Positions 56,418-64,000 of a DNA stretch of 64,000 bases are shown piece by piece. The stretch is from Paludibacter sp. 47-17. GTDB taxonomy: Bacteria > Bacteroidota > Bacteroidia > Bacteroidales > Paludibacteraceae. How positions within the stretch are numbered: position 1 is the stretch's first letter; each line of letters starts with the position of its first letter. The stretch covers positions 62,001-126,000 of the forward strand of contig MKVT01000025.1 in the NCBI GenBank assembly GCA_001898935.1, written 5' to 3'. Made by a program: the position numbers and the translations under genes. The notes below the pieces were generated by a model that did not search any database, had not been told where the DNA came from, and saw nothing but the letters and a program-made list of their open reading frames with translations.

Positions 56418-56504
56418 AAAAGTAGGGGAGACTTGGGTCCAAATATAGTTATTTCAAACTGATTATGTTGTGTCTTTAACTATCGAATTTCTGCCCTCGC
56501 AGCA

Positions 56505-56538
56505 AAAAAGGCTGCCCCTTTCCCGGAACAGCCTTTTT
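56505..56538. terminator. bidirectional terminator between glyS and the metallopeptidase
   Basis: Arms AAAAAGGCTG (56505-56514) and CAGCCTTTTT (56529-56538) with a 14-base loop. It lies just after the glyS stop; the T runs in the arms serve both strands. Confidence 0.8.
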
Positions 56539-56558
56539 CAATCTCAACAGTATTGGTT

Positions 56559-58106
56559 TTACTCCACTATCTTTTTAAACAAGTTTTTCATATTCACCTG
56601 TTCGCCGATAATTCCGCTCAGGGCTGAAGCTGCCACGCGTTCCTGCTCCATTGTATCCCGATGCCGAACGGTAACTGTATTGTCCTCCAGGGTCTGGTGG
56701 TCTACCGTGATGCAGAAGGGGGTACCTACGGCATCCTGGCGGCGGTAACGCTTGCCGATGGAGTCTTTTTCGTCGTACACGCACTTGAAGTCGAACTTCA
56801 GATCGTTCATTATTTCGCGGGCTTTTTCGGCTAAGCCGTCCTTTTTTACCAGGGGCAGGATGGCGGCTTTTACCGGAGCCAGCACGGGTGGCAATTTCAG
56901 TACCACGCGGTTGTCGCCTCCTTCCAGTTGCTCTTCTTCGTACGAAGCGGCCATGATGGAAAGGAAGGTACGGTCGAGACCGATGGAGGTTTCAACCACA
57001 TACGGAGTGTAGGATTGATTCAACTCGGGATCGAAGTACTTAATGTTTTTGCCCGAGAATTTCTCGTGACTGCCGAGGTCGAAATCGGTGCGCGAATGTA
57101 TTCCTTCTACTTCCTTGAAACCAAAAGGCATCTCGAACTCGATATCGGTGGCGGCATTGGCATAGTGGGCCAGCTTGTCGTGGTCGTGGAAACGGTATTT
57201 GTGATCGCCCAGTCCCAGCGCCTTGTGCCAGCGCAGGCGCCATGCTTTCCAGTATTCGAACCATTTCATCTCGTCGCCGGGGCGCACGAAGAACTGCATC
57301 TCCATCTGTTCGAACTCACGCATGCGGAAAATGAACTGACGGGCCACGATTTCGTTACGGAAAGCCTTACCAATCTGAGCAATCCCGAACGGAATCTTCA
57401 TGCGGCCGGTTTTCTGTACGTTCAGGTAATTCACGAAAATACCCTGAGCCGTTTCGGGGCGGAGGTAAATCTTCATCGCACCATCGGCCGTAGAGCCCAT
57501 TTCGGTGGAGAACATGAGGTTGAACTGGCGCACGTCGGTCCAGTTACGGGTGCCGCTGATGGGGCACACCACTTCGTAATCCTCAATAATGGCTTTGAGC
57601 TCGGCCAGGTCGGAGTCGTTGAGCGCCTTCACGAAACGGCCGTGAATCTCGTCGCGTTTTGCCTGATTTTCGAGCACCCGTTCGTTGGTGCTGCGGAAAA
57701 CAGCCTCGTCGAAGCTTTCGCCGAAACGTTTGGCAGCCTTATCCACTTCTTTCTGGATTTTCTCGTCGTACTTGGCCAGCAGCTCTTCAATGAGCACATC
57801 GGCACGGTAGCGCTTTTTGCTGTCCTTGTTGTCGATGAGCGGGTCGTTGAACGCATCCACATGGCCCGAGGCTTTCCAGGTGGTAGGGTGCATAAAGATA
57901 GCGGCGTCGATCCCGACTACATTATCGTTCAGCAATACCATACTGTCCCACCAGTACTTTTTGATATTGTTTTTCAACTCAACTCCGTTCTGTCCGTAGT
58001 CGTACACAGCGCCAAGGCCATCGTAAATTTCACTCGAAGGAAATACGAAGCCGTATTCCTTACAATGCGCAATCAATTTCTTAAAAACATCTTCCTGTGA
58101 AGCCAT
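56559..58106 (-). CDS. glyS: glycyl-tRNA synthetase
   Basis: Start set at 58106, where MASQEDVFKKLIAHCKEYGFVFPSSEIYDG begins the family; a longer frame to 58556 is antisense to the topoisomerase gene. The 515-residue class II enzyme shows FMHPTTWKASGHVDAF, the motif 2 region FNLMFSTEMG, YLRPETAQGIFVNY and FGIAQIGKAFRNEI, and motif 3 GLDRTFLSI, followed by a C-terminal anticodon-binding domain (VLKLPPVLAPVKAAILPLVKK). It is the homodimeric eukaryote-like form used by Bacteroidota. Confidence 0.97.
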   Translation of the reverse strand: MASQEDVFKKLIAHCKEYGFVFPSSEIYDGLGAVYDYGQNGVELKNNIKKYWWDSMVLLNDNVVGIDAAIFMHPTTWKASGHVDAFNDPLIDNKDSKKRYRADVLIEELLAKYDEKIQKEVDKAAKRFGESFDEAVFRSTNERVLENQAKRDEIHGRFVKALNDSDLAELKAIIEDYEVVCPISGTRNWTDVRQFNLMFSTEMGSTADGAMKIYLRPETAQGIFVNYLNVQKTGRMKIPFGIAQIGKAFRNEIVARQFIFRMREFEQMEMQFFVRPGDEMKWFEYWKAWRLRWHKALGLGDHKYRFHDHDKLAHYANAATDIEFEMPFGFKEVEGIHSRTDFDLGSHEKFSGKNIKYFDPELNQSYTPYVVETSIGLDRTFLSIMAASYEEEQLEGGDNRVVLKLPPVLAPVKAAILPLVKKDGLAEKAREIMNDLKFDFKCVYDEKDSIGKRYRRQDAVGTPFCITVDHQTLEDNTVTVRHRDTMEQERVAASALSGIIGEQVNMKNLFKKIVE

Positions 58107-58162
58107 ACTAAACTGTTCAAAAATTAAAGCTGCAAAAGTACGGTTTTTTTTTGTTTTTTTGT

Positions 58163-58170
58163 TACTTTTG
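58163..58170 (+). promoter_or_regulatory. -7 element of the topoisomerase gene
   Basis: TACTTTTG lies 32 bp before the ATG at 58203. T-rich sequence precedes it, without a clear -33 box. Confidence 0.5.
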
Positions 58171-58202
58171 CAGGTTGAAAAACCAAAATTGAGGGTAATA
58201 GC

Positions 58203-60941
58203 ATGAGTACCGATGAAATTATTGAGGATGAAGTGAATATCCCGGAGGAAGAAGAGAAGGAGATTGCCGGGCATTCCAATTACAAAGTTCCGAAGATAGC
58301 CGATGAGCAAACCAAGTATCACCTCACGGGGATGTACCAGAACTGGTTTCTGGACTATGCTTCGTACGTGATTCTGGAGCGTGCCGTGCCCGAAATTTAC
58401 GATGGATTGAAGCCGGTGCAGCGTCGGATCCTCCATTCGATGAAGCGGCTCGACGACGGGCGTTACAACAAGGTGGCGAATATCGTGGGGCACACCATGC
58501 AGTTTCACCCCCACGGCGATGCCTCCATCGGCGATGCGCTGGTACAGCTGGGGCAAAAAGACATGCTTATCGATTGTCAGGGAAACTGGGGGAATATACT
58601 TACGGGCGATGGTGCGGCGGCTCCCCGTTACATCGAGGCCCGGCTGTCGAAATTTGCATTGGAAACGGTGTTTAACCCCAAGACCACCGAGTGGAAGCTT
58701 TCGTACGACGGTAGGAACAAGGAGCCTATCGCGTTGCCGGTAAAGTTTCCTTTGTTGCTGGCGCAGGGGGTGGAAGGGATTGCAGTAGGATTGAATTCAA
58801 AAATCCTTCCCCATAATTTTAATGAATTAATCGATGCCTGTATCGCTCACCTGCGGGGAGAGGATTTCGTATTGTATCCCGACTTCCAGACCGGCGGCTC
58901 GATCGATGTAAGCCGGTATAACGATGGCGAACGGGGAGGGGCGGTAAAGATCCGGGCTAAAATAAGCAAGGTAGACAACAAAACCCTGGCGATTACCGAA
59001 ATTCCGTATAGTTCCAATACTTCCAAGCTTATCGATTCGATTCTGAAGGCGGCCGAAAAAGGGAAGATCAAAATCCGGAAAGTGGACGATAATACCTCGG
59101 CCAATGTCGAGATTCTGGTGCACCTGCAGGCAGGGGTGTCGTCGGATAAAACCATCGATGCGTTGTATGCCTTTACCGATTGTGAGCTGAGCATTTCGCC
59201 CAACTGTTGCGTGATTCACAACAAGAAGCCCCGGTTTATGCGGGTGAGCGACATGCTCCGTATCAGCTGCGAACATACCAAGGACCTGCTCGAGCTCGAA
59301 TTGCAGATACAGCGGGCCGAATTGAGGGAGCAGTATTTCTACGTGTCGCTGGAGAAAATATTCATCGAGAACCGGATTTATAAAGATAAAAAATTCGAGG
59401 ATAGTAGGTCGCAGGATGAGGTGGTAGCCTTTGTCGACAGCAGGTTGGAACCGTTTAAAAAGGATTTTATCCGCGAAGTTGTGCGCGAGGATATTCTGAA
59501 GCTGCTCGAAATAAAGATGATGCGTATTACCAGGTTCGACTCCGACAAAGCCAACGATACCCTCATTTCGCTTCAGAAACGCATCGAGGAAATTGATTTC
59601 AACCTGGCTCATCTGGTCGATTTCACCATCAACTGGTACCAGGGGCTGAAGGACCGGTACGGCAAGAGTTATCCGCGCCGCACCGAAATCCGTAATTTCG
59701 AAACCATTGTGGCCACCAAGGTGGTGGAGGCCAACGAAAAGCTATACGTGAACCGGGAAGAAGGATTTATCGGCACCGGACTGAGAAAAGACGAGTTCGT
59801 GTGCAATTGTTCCGACATCGACGATATTATCGTGTTTTTCCGCGATGGGAAATACAAGGTGGTGAAGGTAACCGACAAACTGTTTGTTGGAAAGAATATT
59901 CTTCACCTGGATGTGTTCCGCAAAAACGACAAGCGCACCATTTACAATGTGGTGTACCGCGACGGCAAGCTGGGAGCTTATTACATCAAGCGGTTCGCGG
60001 TGAACGGCATCACCCGCGATAAGGAATACGATGTGACGCAGGGAACGGCCGGATCGAAAATCGTTTATTTTACGTCGAATCCGAATGCCGAGGCCGAGGT
60101 GATTCGTGTTACCCTGAAGCCCAAACCCCGCATCACCAAGCTGGTGTTCGAAAAGGACTTCAGCGATATTGCCATCAAGGGACGCCAGTCGATGGGGAAT
60201 ATCCTCACCAAAAACGATATTCACAAGATCGCTCTGAAGCAAAAAGGAGGATCGACGCTCGGTGGCCGCCAGGTGTGGTTCGACCGCGATGTGTTGCGGC
60301 TCAATTACGATGGCCGCGGCACTTACCTGGGCGAGTTCCAGAGCGACGATCAGATTCTGGTCGTGTACGGCAATGGCGATTACTGCACTACCAATTTCGA
60401 ACTGACCAATCATTACGAAAAAGACATCGTGGTATTCGAGCAGTTCGATTCGAATAAGGTATGGACGGTAGCGCTGTTCGATGCCGATCAGCAGTTTTAT
60501 TATCTGAAACGGTTCCAGTTGGAGGTTTCGCAGAAATTGCAGAATATTTTGGGTGAGAATGCCGACTCGAAGTTGATTGCCATTTCGGATAAGGATTATC
60601 CGCGGTTTGAAATTCGTTTCGGAGGAAGCGATTCGTACCGCGAGCCATTGGAAGTAGATGCCGAGGAGTTTATAGGGGTGAAGAGTTTCAAGGCCAAGGG
60701 CAAGCGCCTGAGTACCTTCGATGTTGCAACGATTGTGGAGCTGGAGCCTTTGCGTTTTAATACCCCGGCGCCCGATGCTTCCGACGACGATGAAGAAGGT
60801 GAGGAAGGCGCCGGTGAGGAGCCGCGTGACGATAGCCCTGCCGGTGGCGGATCTCCATCGCCGCAGGCCGGGCCGGATGAAGAAGAAATCGATCAGCAAC
60901 GTCTGATCGACGAAATTACCGGACAAATGACTTTGTTTTAA
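58203..60941 (+). CDS. parC: topoisomerase IV subunit A (ParC-type)
   Basis: The 912-residue protein has the type IIA breakage-reunion domain: YASYVILERAVPEIYDGLKP, the QFHPHGDASIGDALV segment and the active tyrosine in APRYIEARLSKF. A coiled-coil-bearing tower (QIQRAELREQYF...) and a C-terminal beta-pinwheel follow. A GyrA-box of the QRRGGKG kind is not seen, which favours topoisomerase IV over gyrase, as in other Bacteroidota. The last 60 residues are an acidic, low-complexity tail ending in ITGQMTLF. It relaxes and decatenates chromosomes. It is divergent from glyS, with 96 bp between the starts. Confidence 0.9.
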   Translation: MSTDEIIEDEVNIPEEEEKEIAGHSNYKVPKIADEQTKYHLTGMYQNWFLDYASYVILERAVPEIYDGLKPVQRRILHSMKRLDDGRYNKVANIVGHTMQFHPHGDASIGDALVQLGQKDMLIDCQGNWGNILTGDGAAAPRYIEARLSKFALETVFNPKTTEWKLSYDGRNKEPIALPVKFPLLLAQGVEGIAVGLNSKILPHNFNELIDACIAHLRGEDFVLYPDFQTGGSIDVSRYNDGERGGAVKIRAKISKVDNKTLAITEIPYSSNTSKLIDSILKAAEKGKIKIRKVDDNTSANVEILVHLQAGVSSDKTIDALYAFTDCELSISPNCCVIHNKKPRFMRVSDMLRISCEHTKDLLELELQIQRAELREQYFYVSLEKIFIENRIYKDKKFEDSRSQDEVVAFVDSRLEPFKKDFIREVVREDILKLLEIKMMRITRFDSDKANDTLISLQKRIEEIDFNLAHLVDFTINWYQGLKDRYGKSYPRRTEIRNFETIVATKVVEANEKLYVNREEGFIGTGLRKDEFVCNCSDIDDIIVFFRDGKYKVVKVTDKLFVGKNILHLDVFRKNDKRTIYNVVYRDGKLGAYYIKRFAVNGITRDKEYDVTQGTAGSKIVYFTSNPNAEAEVIRVTLKPKPRITKLVFEKDFSDIAIKGRQSMGNILTKNDIHKIALKQKGGSTLGGRQVWFDRDVLRLNYDGRGTYLGEFQSDDQILVVYGNGDYCTTNFELTNHYEKDIVVFEQFDSNKVWTVALFDADQQFYYLKRFQLEVSQKLQNILGENADSKLIAISDKDYPRFEIRFGGSDSYREPLEVDAEEFIGVKSFKAKGKRLSTFDVATIVELEPLRFNTPAPDASDDDEEGEEGAGEEPRDDSPAGGGSPSPQAGPDEEEIDQQRLIDEITGQMTLF

Positions 60942-60952
60942 GCACTAATAAA

Positions 60953-61039
60953 CCCGCCGGCTGATCAGCCGGCGGGCATCCGAAAAGTAAACCTGAAGAT
61001 AAAACGGCCTCTCACAGGAAGTTATCTGGTGAGGGGCCG
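60953..61039. terminator. two hairpins between convergent genes
   Basis: A perfect 24-base palindrome with arms CCCGCCGGCTGA (60953-60964) and TCAGCCGGCGGG (60965-60976) is followed by a second hairpin with arms CGGCCTCTCAC (61005-61015) and GTGAGGGGCCG (61029-61039, one wobble). They lie between the topoisomerase stop and the convergent barrel gene and probably end both transcripts. Neither has a long T run. Confidence 0.65.
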
Positions 61040-61066
61040 CTTATGTCTCGATCCGGGGCGTACTTT

Positions 61067-61759
61067 TTATAAAATCCGGACCGATAAACCCAGCTTAACC
61101 ACCGGATAGATACCACTCCAGCTAAACCCCTTCAGAACGGTATTGATGCGTTCAACCGACGGATTGTCGGAATTACCTTCGAGCAGTTTGGTGCCGGTCA
61201 TGTCGACCACATACGAACCCATGTGGAAGGCGCCCAGTTCCATATTGAAAGCCACCCGGCTGTCTCTCGCGATGGTTCTTCCAAACCCTATTCCCAGGTA
61301 AGGAGCCAGCCGGCGCTCGGGTAAGATCGTTACGTTGAGTTCGCCTATATCTTCGGGTTGGTATTCAATTTCGCCAATTTTCATCGATTCGTTGGGGGTG
61401 AGGTTGATCCCCAGGTCGAGATTGGTTTGCACGATACCGCCGGTAATGTAGAGCCGTTTCAGCAAATAGAAGTCGACATTGGCGCTGATGCCTCCCAGTT
61501 TCACATTGGGCGTGATGGCAAAATCCACATCTTCGATGGTGTAGATAAAAGGTTCGTTGAAGCTTTTCGAAAGCGATTCGTAGCCTACCCGTAGCGCCAC
61601 AGAGCGGTGAAGAGCTGCAATTACATTAACTCCGACGCCGTTGGTGGAAGCGCTCCCACCGATTGCTAATCCGAACTTTTTCGACGATAAATCCTGCGCG
61701 AGTACTCCGGTTGTGCTCATCAATAATGCAAGTACCGGTACTATAATAAGTTTATACAT
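61067..61759 (-). CDS. predicted outer-membrane beta-barrel protein
   Basis: The 230-residue protein has a Sec signal (YKLIIVPVLALLMSTTGVLAQ) and then alternating amphipathic strands (VALRVGYESLS, VDFAITPNVKLGGISANVDFYLL, RLYITGGIVQTNLDLGINL, LAPYLGIGFGRTI) ending in VVKLGLSVRIL, as in small eight- to ten-strand barrels. No family was recognised beyond this. It follows the lipoprotein gene on the same strand with a 40-bp gap and is probably co-transcribed with it, suggesting a joint envelope role. Confidence 0.75.
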   Translation of the reverse strand: MYKLIIVPVLALLMSTTGVLAQDLSSKKFGLAIGGSASTNGVGVNVIAALHRSVALRVGYESLSKSFNEPFIYTIEDVDFAITPNVKLGGISANVDFYLLKRLYITGGIVQTNLDLGINLTPNESMKIGEIEYQPEDIGELNVTILPERRLAPYLGIGFGRTIARDSRVAFNMELGAFHMGSYVVDMTGTKLLEGNSDNPSVERINTVLKGFSWSGIYPVVKLGLSVRIL

Positions 61760-61799
61760 ATAAATTGGTTTTGTAGTAAGTTGACGCTGAAATTTGAAA

Positions 61800-63539
61800 T
61801 TAAAGAAGCTGGTTCAGCACATCCGAATCGACTTCGATTTTATAGGTCACATTGATGCTGCCGTCGAGCGCTTTCTCTGTTTCCAGCACTACCGGCTCGT
61901 TGGTTGAGCCGTTGCCCAGCGAAATGCCCGAGAAAGTGATACGGTACCGGGTTGTACTGATGCTCTCAATTTTCATGTTGCCCTTACCCTGGTTGCCTCC
62001 CAGCGAAACCAGCAGGTCGTAGTTGGTGTTCAGCAATACCCCCATTTTTCCTGTTCCATTCCGCAAGAGGGCCGATTCGTAACCGCTTCCCGATCCGTTC
62101 ACCCGGTAAAGGATGCTGAGGTTGGGTTTCACCACGAGAGGTCCCGACGAGATTGAAAGGTAGAGGTTGATATTAATCTTGCTGGGCTGAGGAGCCGTGT
62201 TTTCGGTGAGTGTCACATTGTAGGAAGTAGTCGAACAGCCGGCTGCTACCGTGAGCGAGGTCTGGCTTAATGTGAAATTGCCCGTTGCCGATTCGTTGGC
62301 TGCCGATAAAACCAGGTTGTACGAATAACCGGGTAGCTGCACGACCGGATGCCGGAAACTCAGTTTTCCTTCGGAGTCCGCCGAGAGTTTGATAATATCG
62401 CTTTTCGTATACAAGGGATGAACCAGGGTGGCTGTAACCAGGTATGTAGCGGACGGAGTCAGATTGCTGCCTGTGAAATGGATAGCCGATTGGGCGGGGC
62501 AAAGTTTGGTAGCAAACGAATACATATGTTCGGAAAGATGGGTGACCTGTTCCTCGACAATCAACTTGCCATTCACCTTTTTCACTGTGGCTTTTTTCTC
62601 GAAAGTCCATTCGCCTGTACCTTCGTCGCGGCTCCACATATCGATCTGGTCGTTTTCCTTTACCGGTTGATTGGTTTCGGGATTAATAAAACCTTCGGGA
62701 AGTTCAGTTTTGATGCTCATCCCTCCGTTAGAAAAGGTTTTTACCGTTTTTCCACCGGCCGAAAGTTTGATATTGAACAGTCCCGCAGGGGTAAACTGAT
62801 ACTGTTCGGCCGCATTTCCTTCCACTTTTGCAGCTGCAGTGTATCCGCCGGGGAAAGCCTGCTGCGCATCGGCCGAAGCAGGGTCGTAGTAAACAATGGT
62901 AGCAGCTACCGTGCCCGAAACCGCAGCTCCTGCGGCATCGCGCATTACCACGCCCGGTTCGATTGTCAGCACCTGCCCGCCGCCGTTCATCGATACCGAA
63001 GCGGTGGAGGTAGTAGCCCCCGAAGCATTGGAGCTGGCGAATGCAGCAGCGCTCGATACGGCAATACCGGCCGGGGCATCGTTGAGCTTAACCAGGTTGA
63101 CCGAAATAATACGCAACTCTTTTCGCTGGAACTGCACCCGTTGCGTAACCGGTAAATAACCCGGAGCCGAAATCTGCAGATCGAACTCCAGAGGAGTCGA
63201 CTTCATGGCCGTAGTATCGATTTTGGTAGGATCCAGAATAAAATTAAGCATGCCGAGCTTCGATTTGTAAACGCTCGATTTTATTCCCAGGTTGTTGTAG
63301 ACTAATCCGGCATTCTTACCGGTAATCGATACCGAAACTTCAGCATCTTCGATGTAGTCTTTCGATTTCGCATTCTTCACTTCCAGTTGAAAACCAGTGT
63401 CGAAAACCGGTGTTCCAAGCACAAGACTGAGCGAGTCGGTCGCCAGTTCGGTCAGTTTATCAATGTCATCAGCAAATGTACATCGGCTGGTGAGCACTAC
63501 CAAACTAAGTGTAGCAAAAATGAGAGTTAATTTTTTCAT
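61800..63539 (-). CDS. large lipoprotein of unknown function with beta-sandwich modules
   Basis: The 579-residue protein has a lipoprotein signal (MKKLTLIFATLSLVVLTSRC, Cys20) and several beta-rich modules. Residues about 50-150 look like a carboxypeptidase-like or Ig fold; a serine/alanine/threonine-rich linker follows (SSNASGATTSTASVSMN, residues about 165-185), then a segment with VMRDAAGAAVSG and MWSRDEGTGEWTFEKKATV that resembles the VWFD-like or lipoprotein modules seen in other Bacteroidota surface proteins. A C-terminal domain closes with TYKIEVDSDVLNQLL. No enzymatic motif is seen. Gene and barrel protein form a likely pair. Confidence 0.7.
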   Translation of the reverse strand: MKKLTLIFATLSLVVLTSRCTFADDIDKLTELATDSLSLVLGTPVFDTGFQLEVKNAKSKDYIEDAEVSVSITGKNAGLVYNNLGIKSSVYKSKLGMLNFILDPTKIDTTAMKSTPLEFDLQISAPGYLPVTQRVQFQRKELRIISVNLVKLNDAPAGIAVSSAAAFASSNASGATTSTASVSMNGGGQVLTIEPGVVMRDAAGAAVSGTVAATIVYYDPASADAQQAFPGGYTAAAKVEGNAAEQYQFTPAGLFNIKLSAGGKTVKTFSNGGMSIKTELPEGFINPETNQPVKENDQIDMWSRDEGTGEWTFEKKATVKKVNGKLIVEEQVTHLSEHMYSFATKLCPAQSAIHFTGSNLTPSATYLVTATLVHPLYTKSDIIKLSADSEGKLSFRHPVVQLPGYSYNLVLSAANESATGNFTLSQTSLTVAAGCSTTSYNVTLTENTAPQPSKININLYLSISSGPLVVKPNLSILYRVNGSGSGYESALLRNGTGKMGVLLNTNYDLLVSLGGNQGKGNMKIESISTTRYRITFSGISLGNGSTNEPVVLETEKALDGSINVTYKIEVDSDVLNQLL

Positions 63540-63768
63540 ACGAACGAAACAATTTGATTAATGAAAGTTGTTGGAATGACTGGATCCTTTTTTGGGCTAA
63601 AAAAGATAAAATGTCAGTATTTGTTTGTAACATGAGTTAAACTGTAAATGTTCAATTCATTTGTTTAAAAAAATTGTTGAAATTTGTCAATTATGAACAT
63701 AGGCTTATATATCGGTCCGGTTGTTTTACAGAATAACGCAGATCGTGCTAAAAAAGTATGGCACAAAA
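63540..63768. other. intergenic region upstream of the lipoprotein gene
   Basis: Some 230 bp that should hold the promoter of the minus-strand lipoprotein gene. No element fitting the Bacteroidota consensus well was found by eye, and no gene is seen. Confidence 0.5.
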
Positions 63769-63802
63769 AAAGAGATTGCCGATATCAACAGGCAATCTCT
63801 TT
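63769..63802 (-). terminator. terminator of the gene at the window end
   Basis: Arms AAAGAGATTGCC and GGCAATCTCTTT with a 10-base loop; on the minus strand it is followed by seven T, a classical rho-independent terminator for the gene at 63826-64000. Confidence 0.85.
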
Positions 63803-63825
63803 ACGGTATATAACGGAGTCGGCGG

Positions 63826-64000
63826 TTAGTTCTGATTCCCCTGACCGTTGCGGCGGTTACGGGCCCGTTCTTCCTGAAGTGCTTTCCATTTAGCCATTTT
63901 TTCGGGACCCACAATTTTTTCCATGTCGGCATCCCATTTTTTGCGAAGTTCCACAAACTGTTCGCGGCGATTGGCCTGATCGCCCTGCGCCTGTTCGCGG
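63826..64000 (-). CDS. C-terminal end of a charged helical protein (DUF4890 or Spy-like), cut by window
   Basis: On the minus strand the frame reads EQAQGDQANRREQFVELRKK, then WDADMEKIVGPEKMAKWKAL, QEERARNRRNGQGNQN and a stop at 63826-63828. The charge pattern, the helical propensity and the GPEKMAKWKALQEER end recall Spy/CpxP-like or DUF4890 periplasmic proteins of Bacteroidota. Start and signal peptide lie outside the window, so the assignment remains tentative. The terminator just downstream confirms the end of the gene. Confidence 0.6.
   Translation of the reverse strand, partial: REQAQGDQANRREQFVELRKKWDADMEKIVGPEKMAKWKALQEERARNRRNGQGNQN

Noticed and set aside
56928-58100. A 390-codon open frame on the plus strand
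   Set aside because: It is antisense to glyS, an essential gene with full family motifs, and its translation resembles nothing.
58107-58556. N-terminal extension of the glyS frame
   Set aside because: The extension is antisense to the topoisomerase gene and lies before the family start MASQEDVF.
58203-60941. Naming the topoisomerase gene gyrA
   Set aside because: The GyrA-box is not seen and the overall form fits the ParC of Bacteroidota, though confirmation needs a tree.
1-64000. tRNA genes, rRNA genes and complete insertion sequences
   Set aside because: None was recognised by eye; a dedicated tRNA scan was not possible.

Overview
The window reads as chromosomal DNA of an anaerobic or nanaerobic member of the Bacteroidales (Bacteroidota). 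Signs are a SusC/SusD polysaccharide utilisation locus, type IX secretion C-terminal domains, NigD-like, DUF6242 and DUF3823 lipoproteins, a cytochrome bd oxidase as the only respiratory gene set, and the Bacteroidota promoter form (TTTG or ATTG, about 19 bp, TAnnTTTG) in front of many genes. Genus cannot be fixed from sequence reading alone.

Layout. 1-12996: a polysaccharide utilisation locus on the plus strand (SusC fragment, SusD, DUF3823 lipoprotein, secreted T9SS-domain protein, six-hairpin glycosidase-like protein, unknown secreted protein, GH43, GH2). 13110-18742: a patchy accessory zone with a T9SS cargo protein, an AAA ATPase, a stray fragment of ribosomal protein L19, and a decayed AbiE toxin-antitoxin pair. 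18873-25860: core genes mlaE-mlaF and exodeoxyribonuclease III, then a DUF6242 lipoprotein, a small FRRWSRK-motif protein and a BtuB-like TonB receptor, then a FadR-type regulator. 26023-28742: cydAB. 28907-37882: a NigD-like lipoprotein, then a tightly packed TonB receptor, PAT/AmpG-like transporter, hemN, hemG/hemY, hemH cluster followed by an M48 peptidase; this looks like porphyrin import plus the last steps of haem synthesis. 38660-52743: a complete type I-B CRISPR-Cas locus with 80 identical-looking repeats, a leader, and cas2, cas1, cas4, cas3, cas5, cas7, cas8, cas6 on the minus strand. 52986-64000: a glycosyltransferase, an LpxH-like phosphoesterase, an ImmA/IrrE peptidase with a broken PIN-like partner, glyS, a topoisomerase IV subunit A gene, and envelope proteins.

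The most striking object is in the 320-bp gap between cas8 and cas6. On the strand opposite to cas lies a compact unannotated RNA gene: a promoter (ATTG-N19-TATCTTTG), a degenerate CRISPR repeat that keeps the 5' handle, a spacer-like stretch, and a strong terminator. The spacer-like stretch, read in exact crRNA register, matches a site just upstream of the cas8 promoter in 17 of its first 19 positions. The two mismatches fall at positions 6 and 12, which type I effector complexes do not read, and the site is preceded by CCT, a PAM used by some I-B systems. It is a strong candidate for a CreR-type RNA that lets the Cascade complex repress its own operon.

Further points of interest are two protospacers sampled twice in the array (one with lengths differing by one base at the PAM-distal end only), a 13-bp inverted repeat wrapped around the array promoter, a perfect palindrome at the cydAB transcription start, and three decayed genes (L19 fragment, AbiEii toxin, DUF4411-like toxin).
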